From: Annulohypoxylon bovei var. microspora
Lineage: Eukaryota; Ascomycota; Sordariomycetes; Xylariales; Hypoxylaceae
Direction of reading: 5' to 3'
Assembly: GCA_022836615.1 (NCBI GenBank)
Contig: MU405228.1
Location: forward strand, 186,001 to 250,000
Length of the DNA stretch: 64,000 bases
Part shown: one piece after another, positions 54,873 to 64,000 of the stretch
Layout: the number at the start of each line of letters is the position of its first letter
How positions within the stretch are numbered: the first letter of the stretch is position 1
The notes under the pieces: generated by a model
Database searches by the model: none
Seen by the model: the letters and a program-made list of their open reading frames with translations, nothing else
What the model was told of the DNA's origin: nothing
Program-made: the position numbers and the translations under genes

Positions 54873-55615
54873 AAATTTCCTTGGTAGCTGTATCACTTCG
54901 ACTAACATTGACTGAGCCTGAGGCGTTGGTAACGAATAGATCATGAACTGGGTCATCATCGGCTGCAATACGGCGTATTTGGGATAGAGCGATTCGGCTT
55001 GAAGTTCTATTCACCACGGCGTGGTCTGGCTTGATTTTACATAGGGTAAGGGGCATATTCATAGAGAGAGCTGGTCATCCATACGATCTTTGCGCATAAT
55101 GTTTTGTTTTCTATGTCGCCGTATATATGCACAACCATCACCTATCTAGGTACCTACATACATAATAAAACTCATTTGAGAAGATAGGAGATTATAACTC
55201 GATCTTGGTTCCTTCAGGCAATAAAACATAAACACATTTTTTACCTGGATAGGTACATACCTAGCTACTACCTAAGGGAGACTGCAATAGGAGAATCTTT
55301 GAAGCCCCTATGGCATACCCCTGCAACCCAATATCTTATCTGGGGTAGGGAAAGTGGGGCATTCGCGTCTGCCTTCAATTAAAGACGCGTCCAACCACTC
55401 AACGCGTCTTTTCTCTAAATTCATCCCACTATTTCTGAAATCGCCAATACCGACGAAATTTACAACATTTCTTGACAACATTGTCAACGTTGAAGCTCAA
55501 GTCAACCGACGACAACAAATCAATCTCATTCTTGCCTTACCGATTTATACCAACAATCCTTCGACGTGAAGTCTTCTCAACCACTTTAGTCGTCTAATAT
55601 AATCAAAGAGTCACC
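54873..55615. other. Spacer and promoter upstream of POL30
   Basis: The left part is the Inp2-like gene's 3' flank (the minus frame 54745-55062 is a shadow). The right part is the PCNA promoter with two ACGCGT boxes, annotated separately. Confidence 0.6.
55385..55407. promoter_or_regulatory. Pair of MCB (ACGCGT) boxes upstream of PCNA
   Basis: Two perfect ACGCGT palindromes lie at 55385-55390 and 55402-55407, 17 bp apart start to start and about 210-230 bp before the POL30 start codon. ACGCGT is the binding site of MBF (Mbp1/Swi6 or Cdc10 complexes), which switches on DNA-synthesis genes at G1/S. PCNA is a classic target, so the fit of motif, spacing and gene is good. Not tested here. Confidence 0.75.
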
Positions 55616-56568
55616 ATGTTGGAGGCACGACTAGAACAGGCTCAGATCCTGAAGAAGGTTTGCAGCTTCTAATACTCTTCCTACCTGCGAGCCGTACTAA
55701 TGAAGTAGGTGGTGGATTCTATCAAGGATCTGGTACAGGACTGCAATTTTGATTGCAATGACTCGGGCATTGCACTCCAAGCTATGGACAACTCACACGT
55801 CGCCCTTGTGTCGATGATGCTGAAGGCCGAGGGTTTCTCTCCCTACCGATGCGATCGCAACATCGCTCTCGGCGTCAACCTCGTCTCCCTTACCAAAGTT
55901 TTGCGCGCTGCACAGAACGAAGATATCTTAACTCTGAAGGCCGAAGACGCACCCGACTCCCTCAACCTCGTCTTCGAGAGTAGCGAGAACGACCGTATCA
56001 GCGAGTACGATTTGAAGCTCATGGATATTGACCAGGAGCATCTTGGTATTCCTGAGACGGAGTATGCGGCTACAATTTCTATGCCTTCTGCGGAATTCAG
56101 ACGCATCTGCACTGACTTGATGGCTATGTCCGAATCAGGTGTGTATTATGTCCATTTCCAAATATTATGCATCGTGAAAGACATAGCTAACACGCATAAG
56201 TCACTATCGACGCTACCAAGGACGGAGTCAAGTTCTCGTGCAATGGCGACATCGGCAACGGTGCTGTCACCCTGCGTAGCCACCAGAACGTCGATAAGCC
56301 CGAACTTAACATCGACATTGAGCTCACCGAGCCGGTCGGTCTGACATTCTCCCTTAAATACTTAGTCAACTTCTGCAAGGCCGTAGCTCTGTCTAGCACC
56401 GTCAAGATCTGCTTATCTAACGAGGTCCCCCTTTTGGTGGAGTACGGATTGGCTGGCAGCAGCTTTCTGAGATTCTATCTTGCACCAAAGGTTTGTTACG
56501 CTCCAACCCCTGATTGTCTATGTGACAAATCACTAATATTGGGACTATAGATTGGTGACGAGGAGTAA
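55616..56568 (+). CDS. POL30: Proliferating cell nuclear antigen (PCNA)
   Basis: Four exons, 55616-55657, 55709-56138, 56201-56490 and 56551-56568, give 259 aa; the first codes 14 residues and the last only five (IGDEE) plus stop. PCNA is the homotrimeric sliding clamp that tethers DNA polymerases delta and epsilon, ligase and repair factors to DNA. Landmarks are MLEARLEQAQILKKVVDSIKDL, the client-binding loop around NSHVALVSMMLKAEGF, the interdomain segment LMDIDQEHLGIPETEY, LNIDIELTEPVGLTFSLKYLVNF and the end FYLAPKIGDEE. A lysine near 164 in the ATKDGVKFSCNGDIG region is present. Acceptors at exons 2 and 3 (gaagtag, cataag) have weak pyrimidine tracts. Very secure. Confidence 0.97.
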
Positions 56569-57241
56569 TGGTTTGAAGCAACGGAACATAATGAATTTTA
56601 TGACAATACCACATCGGCAGTAGGAAACAGTGGGCTAGTTACGAGACCTGCTTGTGGATTTCTCGTGGCTGTGAAATGGATACGATTGCATTCGGCACGG
56701 AAGACATCGGTCTGCGTTTATAGCCTACAGGTATATGACCTTTGGCGTGCTAGGTTTTTTATGCAATGCTGCTCCTCGGACTTCGAGATAATTAACACGG
56801 AAAAATAATAGGCCTACGGTTCTAATCTAAGTTTCGTTTTCCTGCCTCACTTTGACGTGGCCCCCTAAATTGTGTGATAGGTACATGTAGTACTTAGTGT
56901 GAGCAGGTGTGAGGTGAGCCTCGATGAGAATAATGCAGGTATTAAAACTTTAAGTGGGTTGCTGCGGGGCTATCCGCGATGGCGGGGCACTAACTTTAGT
57001 CAAAGTTGCAATGGCAGAGATCTAGGATGGACCCTTCGAGAAAAGAGTCATGCGCTTCCACTCCTGCCGCATCGGCAATCGGCGGAATGTGAGTAATGAT
57101 TACTTACTTTTTCTAAGATCTCTAATACCCGTTTTGTTTTTTTTTGTTTCTTTTTCATGAACATACTTCTTTTCTCTATAGACCAATGTAAATTAGGTAT
57201 CGCCTCCCCGTTATAATCTATACCTCTTATCAACCGCCCGC
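56569..57241. other. Spacer between POL30 and the pyridoxal kinase gene
   Basis: Contains the POL30 3' flank and, near 57120-57155, a T-rich run before the next leader. Frame 56899-57096 has no support. Confidence 0.5.
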
Positions 57242-58700
57242 ATGAGTACCGAACCTCCAGTTCCAGAGACGAGCGTCCTCGCCGTCGCCAGCCATGTAGG
57301 AAAACAATGCCTCTAGTAGTCAGTTTCCTCTTTTCTAACAGCTAACCCCTTGTTTTGAAGGTTGTCTCAGGGTGAGATTTCTAGATTTTTACTCGTATAT
57401 CGTCGTCGACCTTTCTATTAACCCCAATTCTCCTCGGATAGGAATGTAGGGAATAAGATCGCCGTCTTCGTGCTCCAGTCTATGGGCTGCGACGTCTCTG
57501 CTCTGAATACGGTACAATTCAGTACGTATTAATCTAAACATATGATTTACCTTCGAGTGCCTTTACGTCAGTCAATTGCTAAAAGTAACAACGGAAAGGC
57601 AACCATACCGGCTACGGACAATGGGAGGGCAGACGGTTTTCGGCAGAGGAGATCACTGGTCTGTGGAAAGGGCTCAAGCAATCGTACCTTGACGACATCG
57701 ACATGATGCTCTCGGGCTACGTCCCTGGCGCGGAGGCCGTCATGGCTGTAGGCGACATCGGCAAGGAGCTTAGACACAGGTCAGGGGAAGCCGGAAACCC
57801 GGGAAGCTTCTTCTGGGTTCTGGACCCGGTCATGGGCGATAATGGCCGTTTATACGTCGCGGAAAGCGTCATTCCCGCGTATAAGAGCTTGATACACTAC
57901 GCCGACCTCATACTACCGAATCAATTTGAAGCTGAGTAAGTCCTTCGCATGCAAGAACTCATTTCAAGGGATGGAAATCAAGTCCTAGTATTGGACAACA
58001 ATGACAATAGTTAGAGAAAACCGAGTTAGCAGTACACCAATTAACAGTCCCTTTTCTCAACAGGCTCCTCTCTGGCGTTAAGATCACCGACCCCGACTCC
58101 CTCGAACACGCTATCCGCGTCCTACACCAAGACTTTGGCGTCCCACACATCGTCATTACGTCGGTGTCCATCCCCCTCTTCAGCTCCTCTTCGGCCGCGA
58201 CCCCGCAGGCGCCTCGCACAATGGCAGTCGTAGGTTCGTCAATGACATCGGACCGGCGGCCGCGCGCCTTCAAGATCTCGTTCCCGGTCTTCGAGGCTTA
58301 CTTCAGCGGCACCGGTGACATGTTCGCGGCGCTCATGGTGGTGAGGATCCGCGAGGCAGTCGCGAACTACGATAAACTTAGTAATGGAGTTGAGGAAGGG
58401 AAAGAGAAGAGCGGAAGGCTAGGCGATCAACGCTCGTGGCTTAGCGATGACGGGGTGGACACGCTGGATCTGCCGCTCGCGAGGGCCGCGGAGAAAGTCC
58501 TCGCCAGCATGCACGAGGTTCTAGAGCGCACGTGCGGGAGCATGATAAGTGAGTTGCAGACTGTGAGAGAACAGAAAGGGGATGACCTGGACGAGAAGAC
58601 ATTGCATCTACTTAAGTCGAAAGCCGCAGAGCTGAAACTCGTGAGGAATTTAGGGTGCTTACGCGATCCAAAGATAGAATATCGAGCTGAGAAGATGTAG
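57242..58700 (+). CDS. BUD16: Pyridoxal kinase (Bud16/PdxK family)
   Basis: Five exons, 57242-57295, 57361-57371 (11 nt), 57442-57521, 57599-57935 and 58064-58700, give 372 aa; all junctions are GT-AG and in phase. The enzyme phosphorylates pyridoxal, pyridoxine and pyridoxamine with ATP in vitamin B6 salvage (ribokinase superfamily). Across the small exons the conserved start reads VLAVASHVVSGNVGNKIAVF, then LNTVQFSNHTGYGQWEG (substrate loop), VLDPVMGDNGRLYV and DLILPNQFEAELLSG. The active-site motif FSGTGDMFAALM supplies the catalytic Asp. The last 100 residues include a fungal-type insertion of charged sequence. The microexon is required: without it the SHVVSGxVGN motif breaks and the frame shifts. 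Confidence 0.93.
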
Positions 58701-59154
58701 GGGTGTAGATTCAGACAGGGTTAGGAATGAGGAAGAAAGATGAGAAGTTTCGGTCTCTTGTATAGAGGCATAGACTATATAGACGGCGTCCAAGATAGGC
58801 GGGGCTAACCGGATCATATAGGATAGATAATAGAAAGGCATGTGAATGAATTATTACTCTCACGAGAAAGATATTACTACCTAAGTCGATACTATAACGA
58901 ATCTCATATTTGATATTTTATGATAGTAGCCCTAAGACAACTAAACTCGTTAATATTCGTTATCATATAAGCTTTTGTATTTTCACGAGGGCCACCATCC
59001 CAAGGCAGAAGTATGTGGCCTAGTCATCTATCGTCTATACCCCGTCCTCCCCGAGCAAGTAAGCAGCCCTCGTGCCTTGATCCTCTATCCGTCCCCATCC
59101 CCATCCTAAAGGCATATAGCCCTCAAGCCATCTCTCGGCCCAGACAGCCACAGC
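58701..59154. other. 3' spacer between the pyridoxal kinase and DUT1 (convergent)
   Basis: AT-rich left of 58990, more GC-rich to the right. No feature I can name. Confidence 0.5.
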
Positions 59155-59742
59155 TCAGTTCGTCCCGGTACTCCCAAACCCGCCAGCACCCCGCACGCTC
59201 TCCTCCAGCTCCTGGACCTCGACGACCTCGGGGGTGTAGATGCGCTCGACCACCAGCTGGGCGACGCGATCCCCGGCGGCGACGGCAAAATCCGCCTCGG
59301 AGTGGTTGAACAGCAGCACCTTGACGGGGCCGCGGTAGTCGGCGTCGATGACGCCGGCGCCCGTGTCGATGAAGTGCTTGGCGGCCAGCCCCGACCGCGG
59401 CGCGATCCGCCCGTACGTGTCCGCCGGCACCGCGATGCTGAGCCCCGTCTCGACCAGCCCCTTGCCCCGCGCCGGGATGCTGCACGCCGCCGACGCGTAC
59501 AGGTCGTACCCCGCCGAGAAGGCGGAGCCGCGCGTCGGGAGCTGGGCCGTCGGGGTGAGCTTCTTGATGAGGAGGGGGGGGGAGGATGAGAGGGGGGCGG
59601 CGGCCGGGGGGTTGGTGGTGGTGCTGCTTGAGGCCATGGTTGAGGTGGTGGGAGCGGCGGTGGAGGGGGATGTGGCGCTGGTTTTTACTCGTTTGGCGGG
59701 CGGTGATGTGGGCGGCGAGGTTACGGATGCAGAAGCGGTCAT
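59155..59742 (-). CDS. DUT1: dUTP pyrophosphatase (dUTPase)
   Basis: This is an intronless frame of 195 aa. The trimeric enzyme hydrolyses dUTP to dUMP, keeping uracil out of DNA and feeding dTMP synthesis. All five dUTPase motifs are present in order: I SAGYDLYA, II PRSGLA, III TGAGVIDADYRG (with the catalytic Asp), IV GDRVAQLVVE and V RGAGGFGSTG. The first 60 residues are low-complexity Ser/Thr/Ala/Pro with a small basic patch AKRVK, possibly a nuclear signal. A second in-frame ATG at 59637 (MASSSTTTN) would give a shorter form lacking it. From about codon 36 almost every codon ends in G or C. An ACGCGT box lies 183 bp upstream of the start codon. Confidence 0.95.
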   Translation of the reverse strand: MTASASVTSPPTSPPAKRVKTSATSPSTAAPTTSTMASSSTTTNPPAAAPLSSSPPLLIKKLTPTAQLPTRGSAFSAGYDLYASAACSIPARGKGLVETGLSIAVPADTYGRIAPRSGLAAKHFIDTGAGVIDADYRGPVKVLLFNHSEADFAVAAGDRVAQLVVERIYTPEVVEVQELEESVRGAGGFGSTGTN

Positions 59743-60389
59743 AGTCCGATTGCTTCGAGTTTGTGTTTAGGTAGGTATGAGTGGAAGTCGAAGTGGCAGA
59801 CCAGAAGTGTTGTTGTAGAAGTGACGGATGCGTTTGGGGCTGCAATTGCGGTGAAGGAAACAGCGAAGGTTTGCAGCGGAGGAAAGTGGGATAGGGCGGT
59901 GGGACGCGCTGCGGGCTTGCTCCGACGCGTTGAGGGGCGTCGATTGGGGGTGCTAATTGGCCAATTGCCGTGGACTACGGTGCCAAGAGTGCTATGGATT
60001 AGGGGTTATCTAGATTCCTAGGTGGTACTGGGATGATGGTTGCATTTTTGGTCGCCTCCCGCACCATATGCAGAGAAGTCGCCGGAATCACTAACTCGCG
60101 AACTAATAGACATCTCTGTAGCCATGATAGATACCTATGTAGGTGAATGAGGTAGTTCAAGCTAATTCCATTGCACGACTAGTAATACCAAAGCTCTAGT
60201 TCGTGAGATGATAGATCAGATTATAAATAGAAAATGGATTCAAGGGGTTGTAATGGAAACAAGACAAGGCCTCCTTGGTTTGATTGACAGCTCCAATCTG
60301 GGCGGTGTTTTGCATACCTAGATATCCTAGATAGCGTACGTACATAATCGACTCGTGATAATACCACAAATACGGTAGAATTCAACGTA
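59743..60389. other. DUT1 promoter side and 3' flank of the coiled-coil gene
   Basis: The left third is GC-rich with one MCB box (annotated separately) and an ACGCGC variant at 59904-59909. The right part is AT-rich 3' flank. The plus frame 59761-60021 is unsupported. Confidence 0.55.
59925..59930. promoter_or_regulatory. MCB (ACGCGT) box upstream of DUT1
   Basis: A perfect ACGCGT lies 183 bp before the dUTPase start codon (59742, minus strand), with a one-base variant ACGCGC 21 bp closer to the gene. This is the same element class as in the PCNA promoter, and both genes serve DNA synthesis. Single 6-mers are weak evidence alone. Confidence 0.5.
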
Positions 60390-61394
60390 TTATTCATCCA
60401 GTTCTTTACCAAAGTCGATTAGTCGTAGCTTCGTCGAGTCCCTGGGGTGGAATTGCGCGACTCTAGATCGAACTAGGAACCTGGCCGCTGCTGACTCCCT
60501 AGGAAGTTGGACGTAAGCTGCCGAACTGTCTCCCTCTGATTGCGCGAGGCTATTGAGCAGTTCCTCCGTTAAATTTCGCATCTCTGTACCAGCAGCCGCA
60601 GTCTCGTCCCGACCGTCATTGTTTGCTCTCGCTGCCGGCTGATCACCTTCCCGCGTACCCCATATCTCGTCAATCCGTCTTTGTCGTTTGTCCAGATCCG
60701 GGTTCTCTTTAGCTTTTTTCAGTCTGCCCTGGGAGCTAAATCCCGCGGCGAGGTCATCCCCATCGATATCCATTATCTCTCCGACAACAGGCCCCCCGAG
60801 TTCTTCAGCAGCAAGCATGCTTGCCAGATGTTCATCGATGAACTTTCGGAGCGCCTTGAGGAGCGTGGATGTCTCTTTATCGTAGCGCTTCTTCTTTTGC
60901 TTCAGCTCGCTGATCCGCTCTGCGGCGATGTCCTCCGGTCCCATCTCCATTCGGCTCTCCAGGCCATCCTGAAGTGACTGGATACGATTTCGTAGACTCT
61001 GCGAGAGAGCCTTTTGGTCTTCTAGATTAGACTTTTCCACTTCCAGTCGTCGCCTAGCCTTTTCAACTGAGTCTTTATGAGACGCTAGATAGGCCTTGGT
61101 CTCCTCTACTGTCTGGTGGGTTTTTCGAAGGGCTAGGAGAGCTGGAAGTACAGACTCCGGAAATGGCAAAAATGGTGTTTGTTCTGCTAGCTCATCGTAG
61201 GCTGTTTTCATAATATCCCATGGTGCCGTAGGAGGATGAGGCTGACCTGCGCGTCGCGCAGTCGGAGCAGAGCGCAACTCATTCAGCGTAGCTTCACGCA
61301 CCCTAACCTTTGCCTGGAGTTCCTGCAACGTCTCTTTAAGATGTGATGTATGAATTAGATCTGTGTCATTGCTAATACGCATCGCGGTGTCCAT
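60390..61394 (-). CDS. Coiled-coil protein, candidate kinetochore subunit of the CENP-K/Sim4 type
   Basis: This is an intronless frame of 334 aa, predominantly helical. Coiled-coil stretches run from about residue 20 to 45 and from about 95 to 195 (TVEETKAYLASHKDSVEKAR, LEDQKALSQSLRNRIQSL, ERISELKQKKKRYDKETS). A conserved-looking core sits between them (WDIMKTAYDELAEQTPFLPFP). The end, AARFLVRSRVAQFHPRDSTKLRLIDFG, resembles from memory the C-terminal signature of the inner-kinetochore protein CENP-K, which would place it in the CCAN/Sim4 complex at centromeres. I cannot verify that here, and a generic coiled-coil protein is the alternative. The start is the first ATG of the frame. Confidence 0.7.
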   Translation of the reverse strand: MDTAMRISNDTDLIHTSHLKETLQELQAKVRVREATLNELRSAPTARRAGQPHPPTAPWDIMKTAYDELAEQTPFLPFPESVLPALLALRKTHQTVEETKAYLASHKDSVEKARRRLEVEKSNLEDQKALSQSLRNRIQSLQDGLESRMEMGPEDIAAERISELKQKKKRYDKETSTLLKALRKFIDEHLASMLAAEELGGPVVGEIMDIDGDDLAAGFSSQGRLKKAKENPDLDKRQRRIDEIWGTREGDQPAARANNDGRDETAAAGTEMRNLTEELLNSLAQSEGDSSAAYVQLPRESAAARFLVRSRVAQFHPRDSTKLRLIDFGKELDE

Positions 61395-63073
61395 TTCGAC
61401 TATAGTATGATTAAGTTGCCAAGAAGGGGTCGTTGATGTGCTGCAAGACCTTGCTTGTACTAGGACAAATGTGATGTGATGCCTTGCAGCGCGTAGTGGA
61501 GGTCTATCTTTCCATATTGCAGATAATATGCGGGAAGAAATGTCCGGCCAGGGGCATCGTCAAAGAGATGCCAAGCAATGAGATGCTAGTGATGAATTGC
61601 CGGTGGATCTGCGGTGCAAACAATAGTTTACGGAGTATCTTATTTTTATTGATTGATCTGAATTGTGAAGTACATAGTTAGTCTTAATAAAGTTGAGTAT
61701 ACAAAGTTGGCAAGAATAGGCTCTTCACTATAGGAAGTGTCGGATCATTCAACGTTGCTGCCGTTTACGGCTGGAATGAGGTAGTACCTGCCTAGTCGAA
61801 CGTTTAAGTTATAGTTACAAATAAATATATGGAAAACACACGGAAATGAAAGTACACACAAGGCTGACGAAACGTTTTCAAGTATATTGCCTCGCCGTAT
61901 TATCCGAGTGGATCCAACTCAAAAACGCACGGTGTTTTCTAAACCAATTAAAAACCAATGACGCTTGGACGGTAGATTTTTTTCGTGTGGAGGGGACCCA
62001 CCTTCTTTGCAACTACAGCGCCTGAGCCAGGTGCCCACAGTTTAGATCTTTCTTGCATCACCCTAAACCACCTAAATCACGAACCTCCTTTCAACAACAT
62101 CTGTCCTTCATCTATCTTCTCACCCATCAAACCAGTCGCTTCTATCGTCTGCGTTTGGTTCCCCATATCCTAAATCTTTCTTTCACTATCCCCCGCAATT
62201 TATTTCTCTCGATGGTTTAATTTTCCCCCATCCTCTCACCACGTCCTCCCTTGATAAATTTTCTGTCAACCCCATAGGTAGCTTTGGTGAATGACCCCGA
62301 AGCTTAATCACCTAAAGAAGAAGCTCATATCGCATTGCATCTAACCGCGTCAAGAGCGATATCAATAGAAGGCCAACTGCCTGCAATTCTTTGAACGCGT
62401 CAATTCGACTTGGTCAGCTACGAGTAGCCACAAGGTCAAGGTACTACCTGCTAGGAAGGCTGCTCCCAAGAGAAAAAGTTGCGCGGTAAAGGAAAAAGAG
62501 GAAACCGTTGTCGATATCTGTCGTAATAGTTTCCGTTTGGTGGAAGAAAAAAGGTTTGAGAACCACATACGTCTCTAAATCCTGCCACCTTCCAACTTCC
62601 AAATCCTCAACTTCTACTTCGTTCGTCCTTCCATCATACTCTCCCGTCGACTCGGTCACTACATATCTGCTCTAGCCAAGCTAGCCATCCTCTACTACCT
62701 CTACCAAGTCTCGTCCTCAACCATACCGTCAGGTCATTACCATCCTCGCCTCACTACGATCTCTTAGGTCCGACACGGATCTCTCATATCACTCTTCTCG
62801 TTATCCCTATCGTCATATAACCTGACGACCTCGATCTTCATCGTCCCATCATCGGCACTGCATCAACTCCGAACTCTCTTCCAGATCCCGCATAAAATTC
62901 CATCAACTTGAGGGTATTGCAACTACATCCGTCCCGAGTCACTACACCTGCACGTTTTCCTTCGAAAACCCTCAAGGTGTAGATAAGAAAAGAACTCGAT
63001 AATACAAGATCAATTCGACCGTCTAAAAGGCACACGTAGCCCCCCTCAAGAGTGACCTGATAATTAGAGCAAG
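61395..63073. other. 1.7 kb spacer with a long pyrimidine-rich leader of the KH gene
   Basis: From about 62060 to 62820 the plus strand is strongly C/T-rich (CCTCTCACCACGTCCTCCC-like), typical of a long fungal 5' untranslated region; short uORF-like frames occur but none is protein-like. An ACGCGT occurs near 62395. Minus frames 62362-62659 and 62838-63086 are unsupported. Confidence 0.5.
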
Positions 63074-64000
63074 ATGTCCGCATCACCTTCTCACCCGACT
63101 AATCCGGCGAAGCGTCCCTTGGAGGATGCTTCATCACCTTCTCGTGGTATCGACCAGCCAGAGGCTAAACGACCAGCCCTTGACAAGGTTATCAACAATG
63201 GAAACAACGACAAGCATATCGAGCTTGCCATCAACAGCATTGATGATCTCCCACTTCCCATGGGAACCAACGGTACAATCAAGGCCGAGGATGCCAGTGA
63301 CGACAAGGCTGAAGTTAAGGATGACCAAGGAGATACCGTTGTTCCTGATATCGATGAGTCCAAGCTTGGATTAGATACTTCCATTACTGGCCCTTCAGCT
63401 GTGTCTGGTGCTCCTTCAACCAACACCCATGATGAGACCACGTGGATTCACATTCGTGCTGTCATTTCCAGTCCCGAGGCTGCCACTATCATTGGCAAGG
63501 GTGGTGAAAATGTTTCCAACATTCGAAAATTGTCGAACGCCAAGTGTACCGTCAGTGATTACCAGAAAGGTGCCGTAGAGAGAATCCTGACCGTTAGTGG
63601 CGCGGTCGAAGCTGTTGCTAAGGTATTTATCATCTGCCCGTAACGGGGGGAAGATCCCCTTAAATATTTTCTTGCTAACGTACCTAGGCCTTCGGTTTGA
63701 TTATTCGTACCTTAAACAATGAACCTTTGACAGAGAAGTCCAATTCCCAGTCTAAGACTTATCCTCTCCGACTCCTTATCCCGCATGTCCTCATAGGATC
63801 CATCATTGGAAAGGGTGGTGCCCGAATTCGCGAGATCCAAGATGCTTCAGGAGCAAGGCTCAATGCCTCTGATTCCTGCTTACCACTATCAAGTGAACGT
63901 TCCCTTGTAGTCATGGGCGTTGCTGACGCTGTTCATATCGCTACTTATTATGTAGGCAGCACGCTCCTCCAGCAACTTAATGAGCGTTTCGGCGGCCCAG
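63074..64000 (+). CDS. KH-domain RNA-binding protein, 5' part, runs off the window
   Basis: Exon 1 is 63074-63622 and exon 2 starts at 63688 after a 65-nt intron (gtattt ... acctag, phase 0), continuing past the end. The first 287 residues are visible. After an acidic, disordered N-terminus (PEAKRPALDKV, then Asp/Glu-rich sequence) come two KH domains, each with the diagnostic G-x-x-G loop. KH1 is near residues 126-185 (IRAVISSPEAATIIGKGGEN), KH2 near residues 207-270 (LRLLIPHVLIGSIIGKGGAR). KH proteins of this poly(C)-binding/Rnc1-Pbp2-Hek2 type bind single-stranded mRNA and control stability, localisation or translation. A third KH domain is usual and would lie beyond the window. The orthologue name cannot be fixed from this part. 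Confidence 0.88.

Overview
This 64 kb window is nuclear DNA of a filamentous ascomycete (Pezizomycotina). Sordariomycetes is my best guess, but nothing here fixes the genus. The evidence is short GT-AG introns (mostly 50-100 nt, donors gtaagt/gtatgt-like), fungal-type proteins (Rax2, Lcl3, Yvc1, Pkr1, Sec9, an Inp2-like myosin-binding protein, Arp9) and dispersed monocistronic genes with 0.3-5 kb spacers. I annotate 24 protein genes. I found no rRNA, tRNA or CRISPR array. The single convincing mobile element is a 459-bp terminal-inverted-repeat element.

Layout, left to right. The U2 snRNP factor SF3B1 (5' end only) and the polarity marker RAX2 are both on the minus strand, followed by a 2.6 kb spacer. 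LCL3 (minus) and the TRP-type vacuolar channel YVC1 (plus, nine exons) diverge from one spacer. Next come a tiny Cys-rich gene ending in a CaaX box, MTQ2 (eRF1 methyltransferase), SMD1 and PKR1. After a 2.3 kb AT-rich spacer lie two F-box-type genes side by side, then a 4.9 kb gene-free stretch. From 30 kb the window is denser: a SYLF-domain protein, ARP9, ZTA1, CCT4 and RPT1 (divergent), a Cys-cluster protein, the MITE, SDH7 (SDHAF3), SEC9, a GTPBP1-type GTPase, EMC6, an Inp2/vezatin-like protein, POL30 (PCNA), a BUD16-type pyridoxal kinase, DUT1 (dUTPase), a CENP-K-like coiled-coil protein and the 5' half of a KH-domain RNA-binding protein.

Almost everything is housekeeping: splicing (SF3B1, SmD1), translation termination (Mtq2), protein folding and turnover (CCT4, Rpt1), DNA synthesis (PCNA, dUTPase), membrane protein biogenesis and traffic (EMC6, Pkr1, Sec9), mitochondrial complex II assembly (Sdh7) and polarity (Rax2). 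There is no biosynthetic cluster or operon-like system. PCNA and dUTPase, 3.5 kb apart, both carry ACGCGT (MCB) boxes upstream, which fits shared G1/S control.

The items most worth a second look are these: the small CaaX protein whose second exon has G or C at every codon third position; the TA-flanked inverted-repeat element; an unresolved splice junction exactly at switch I of the GTPBP1-like gene; a possible basic N-terminal extension of Arp9; a GC-AG intron inside an F-box; and several very short coding exons (3, 11, 14, 16 and 35 nt). Coordinates given for spliced genes are the full coding span; exon limits are in the evidence text.
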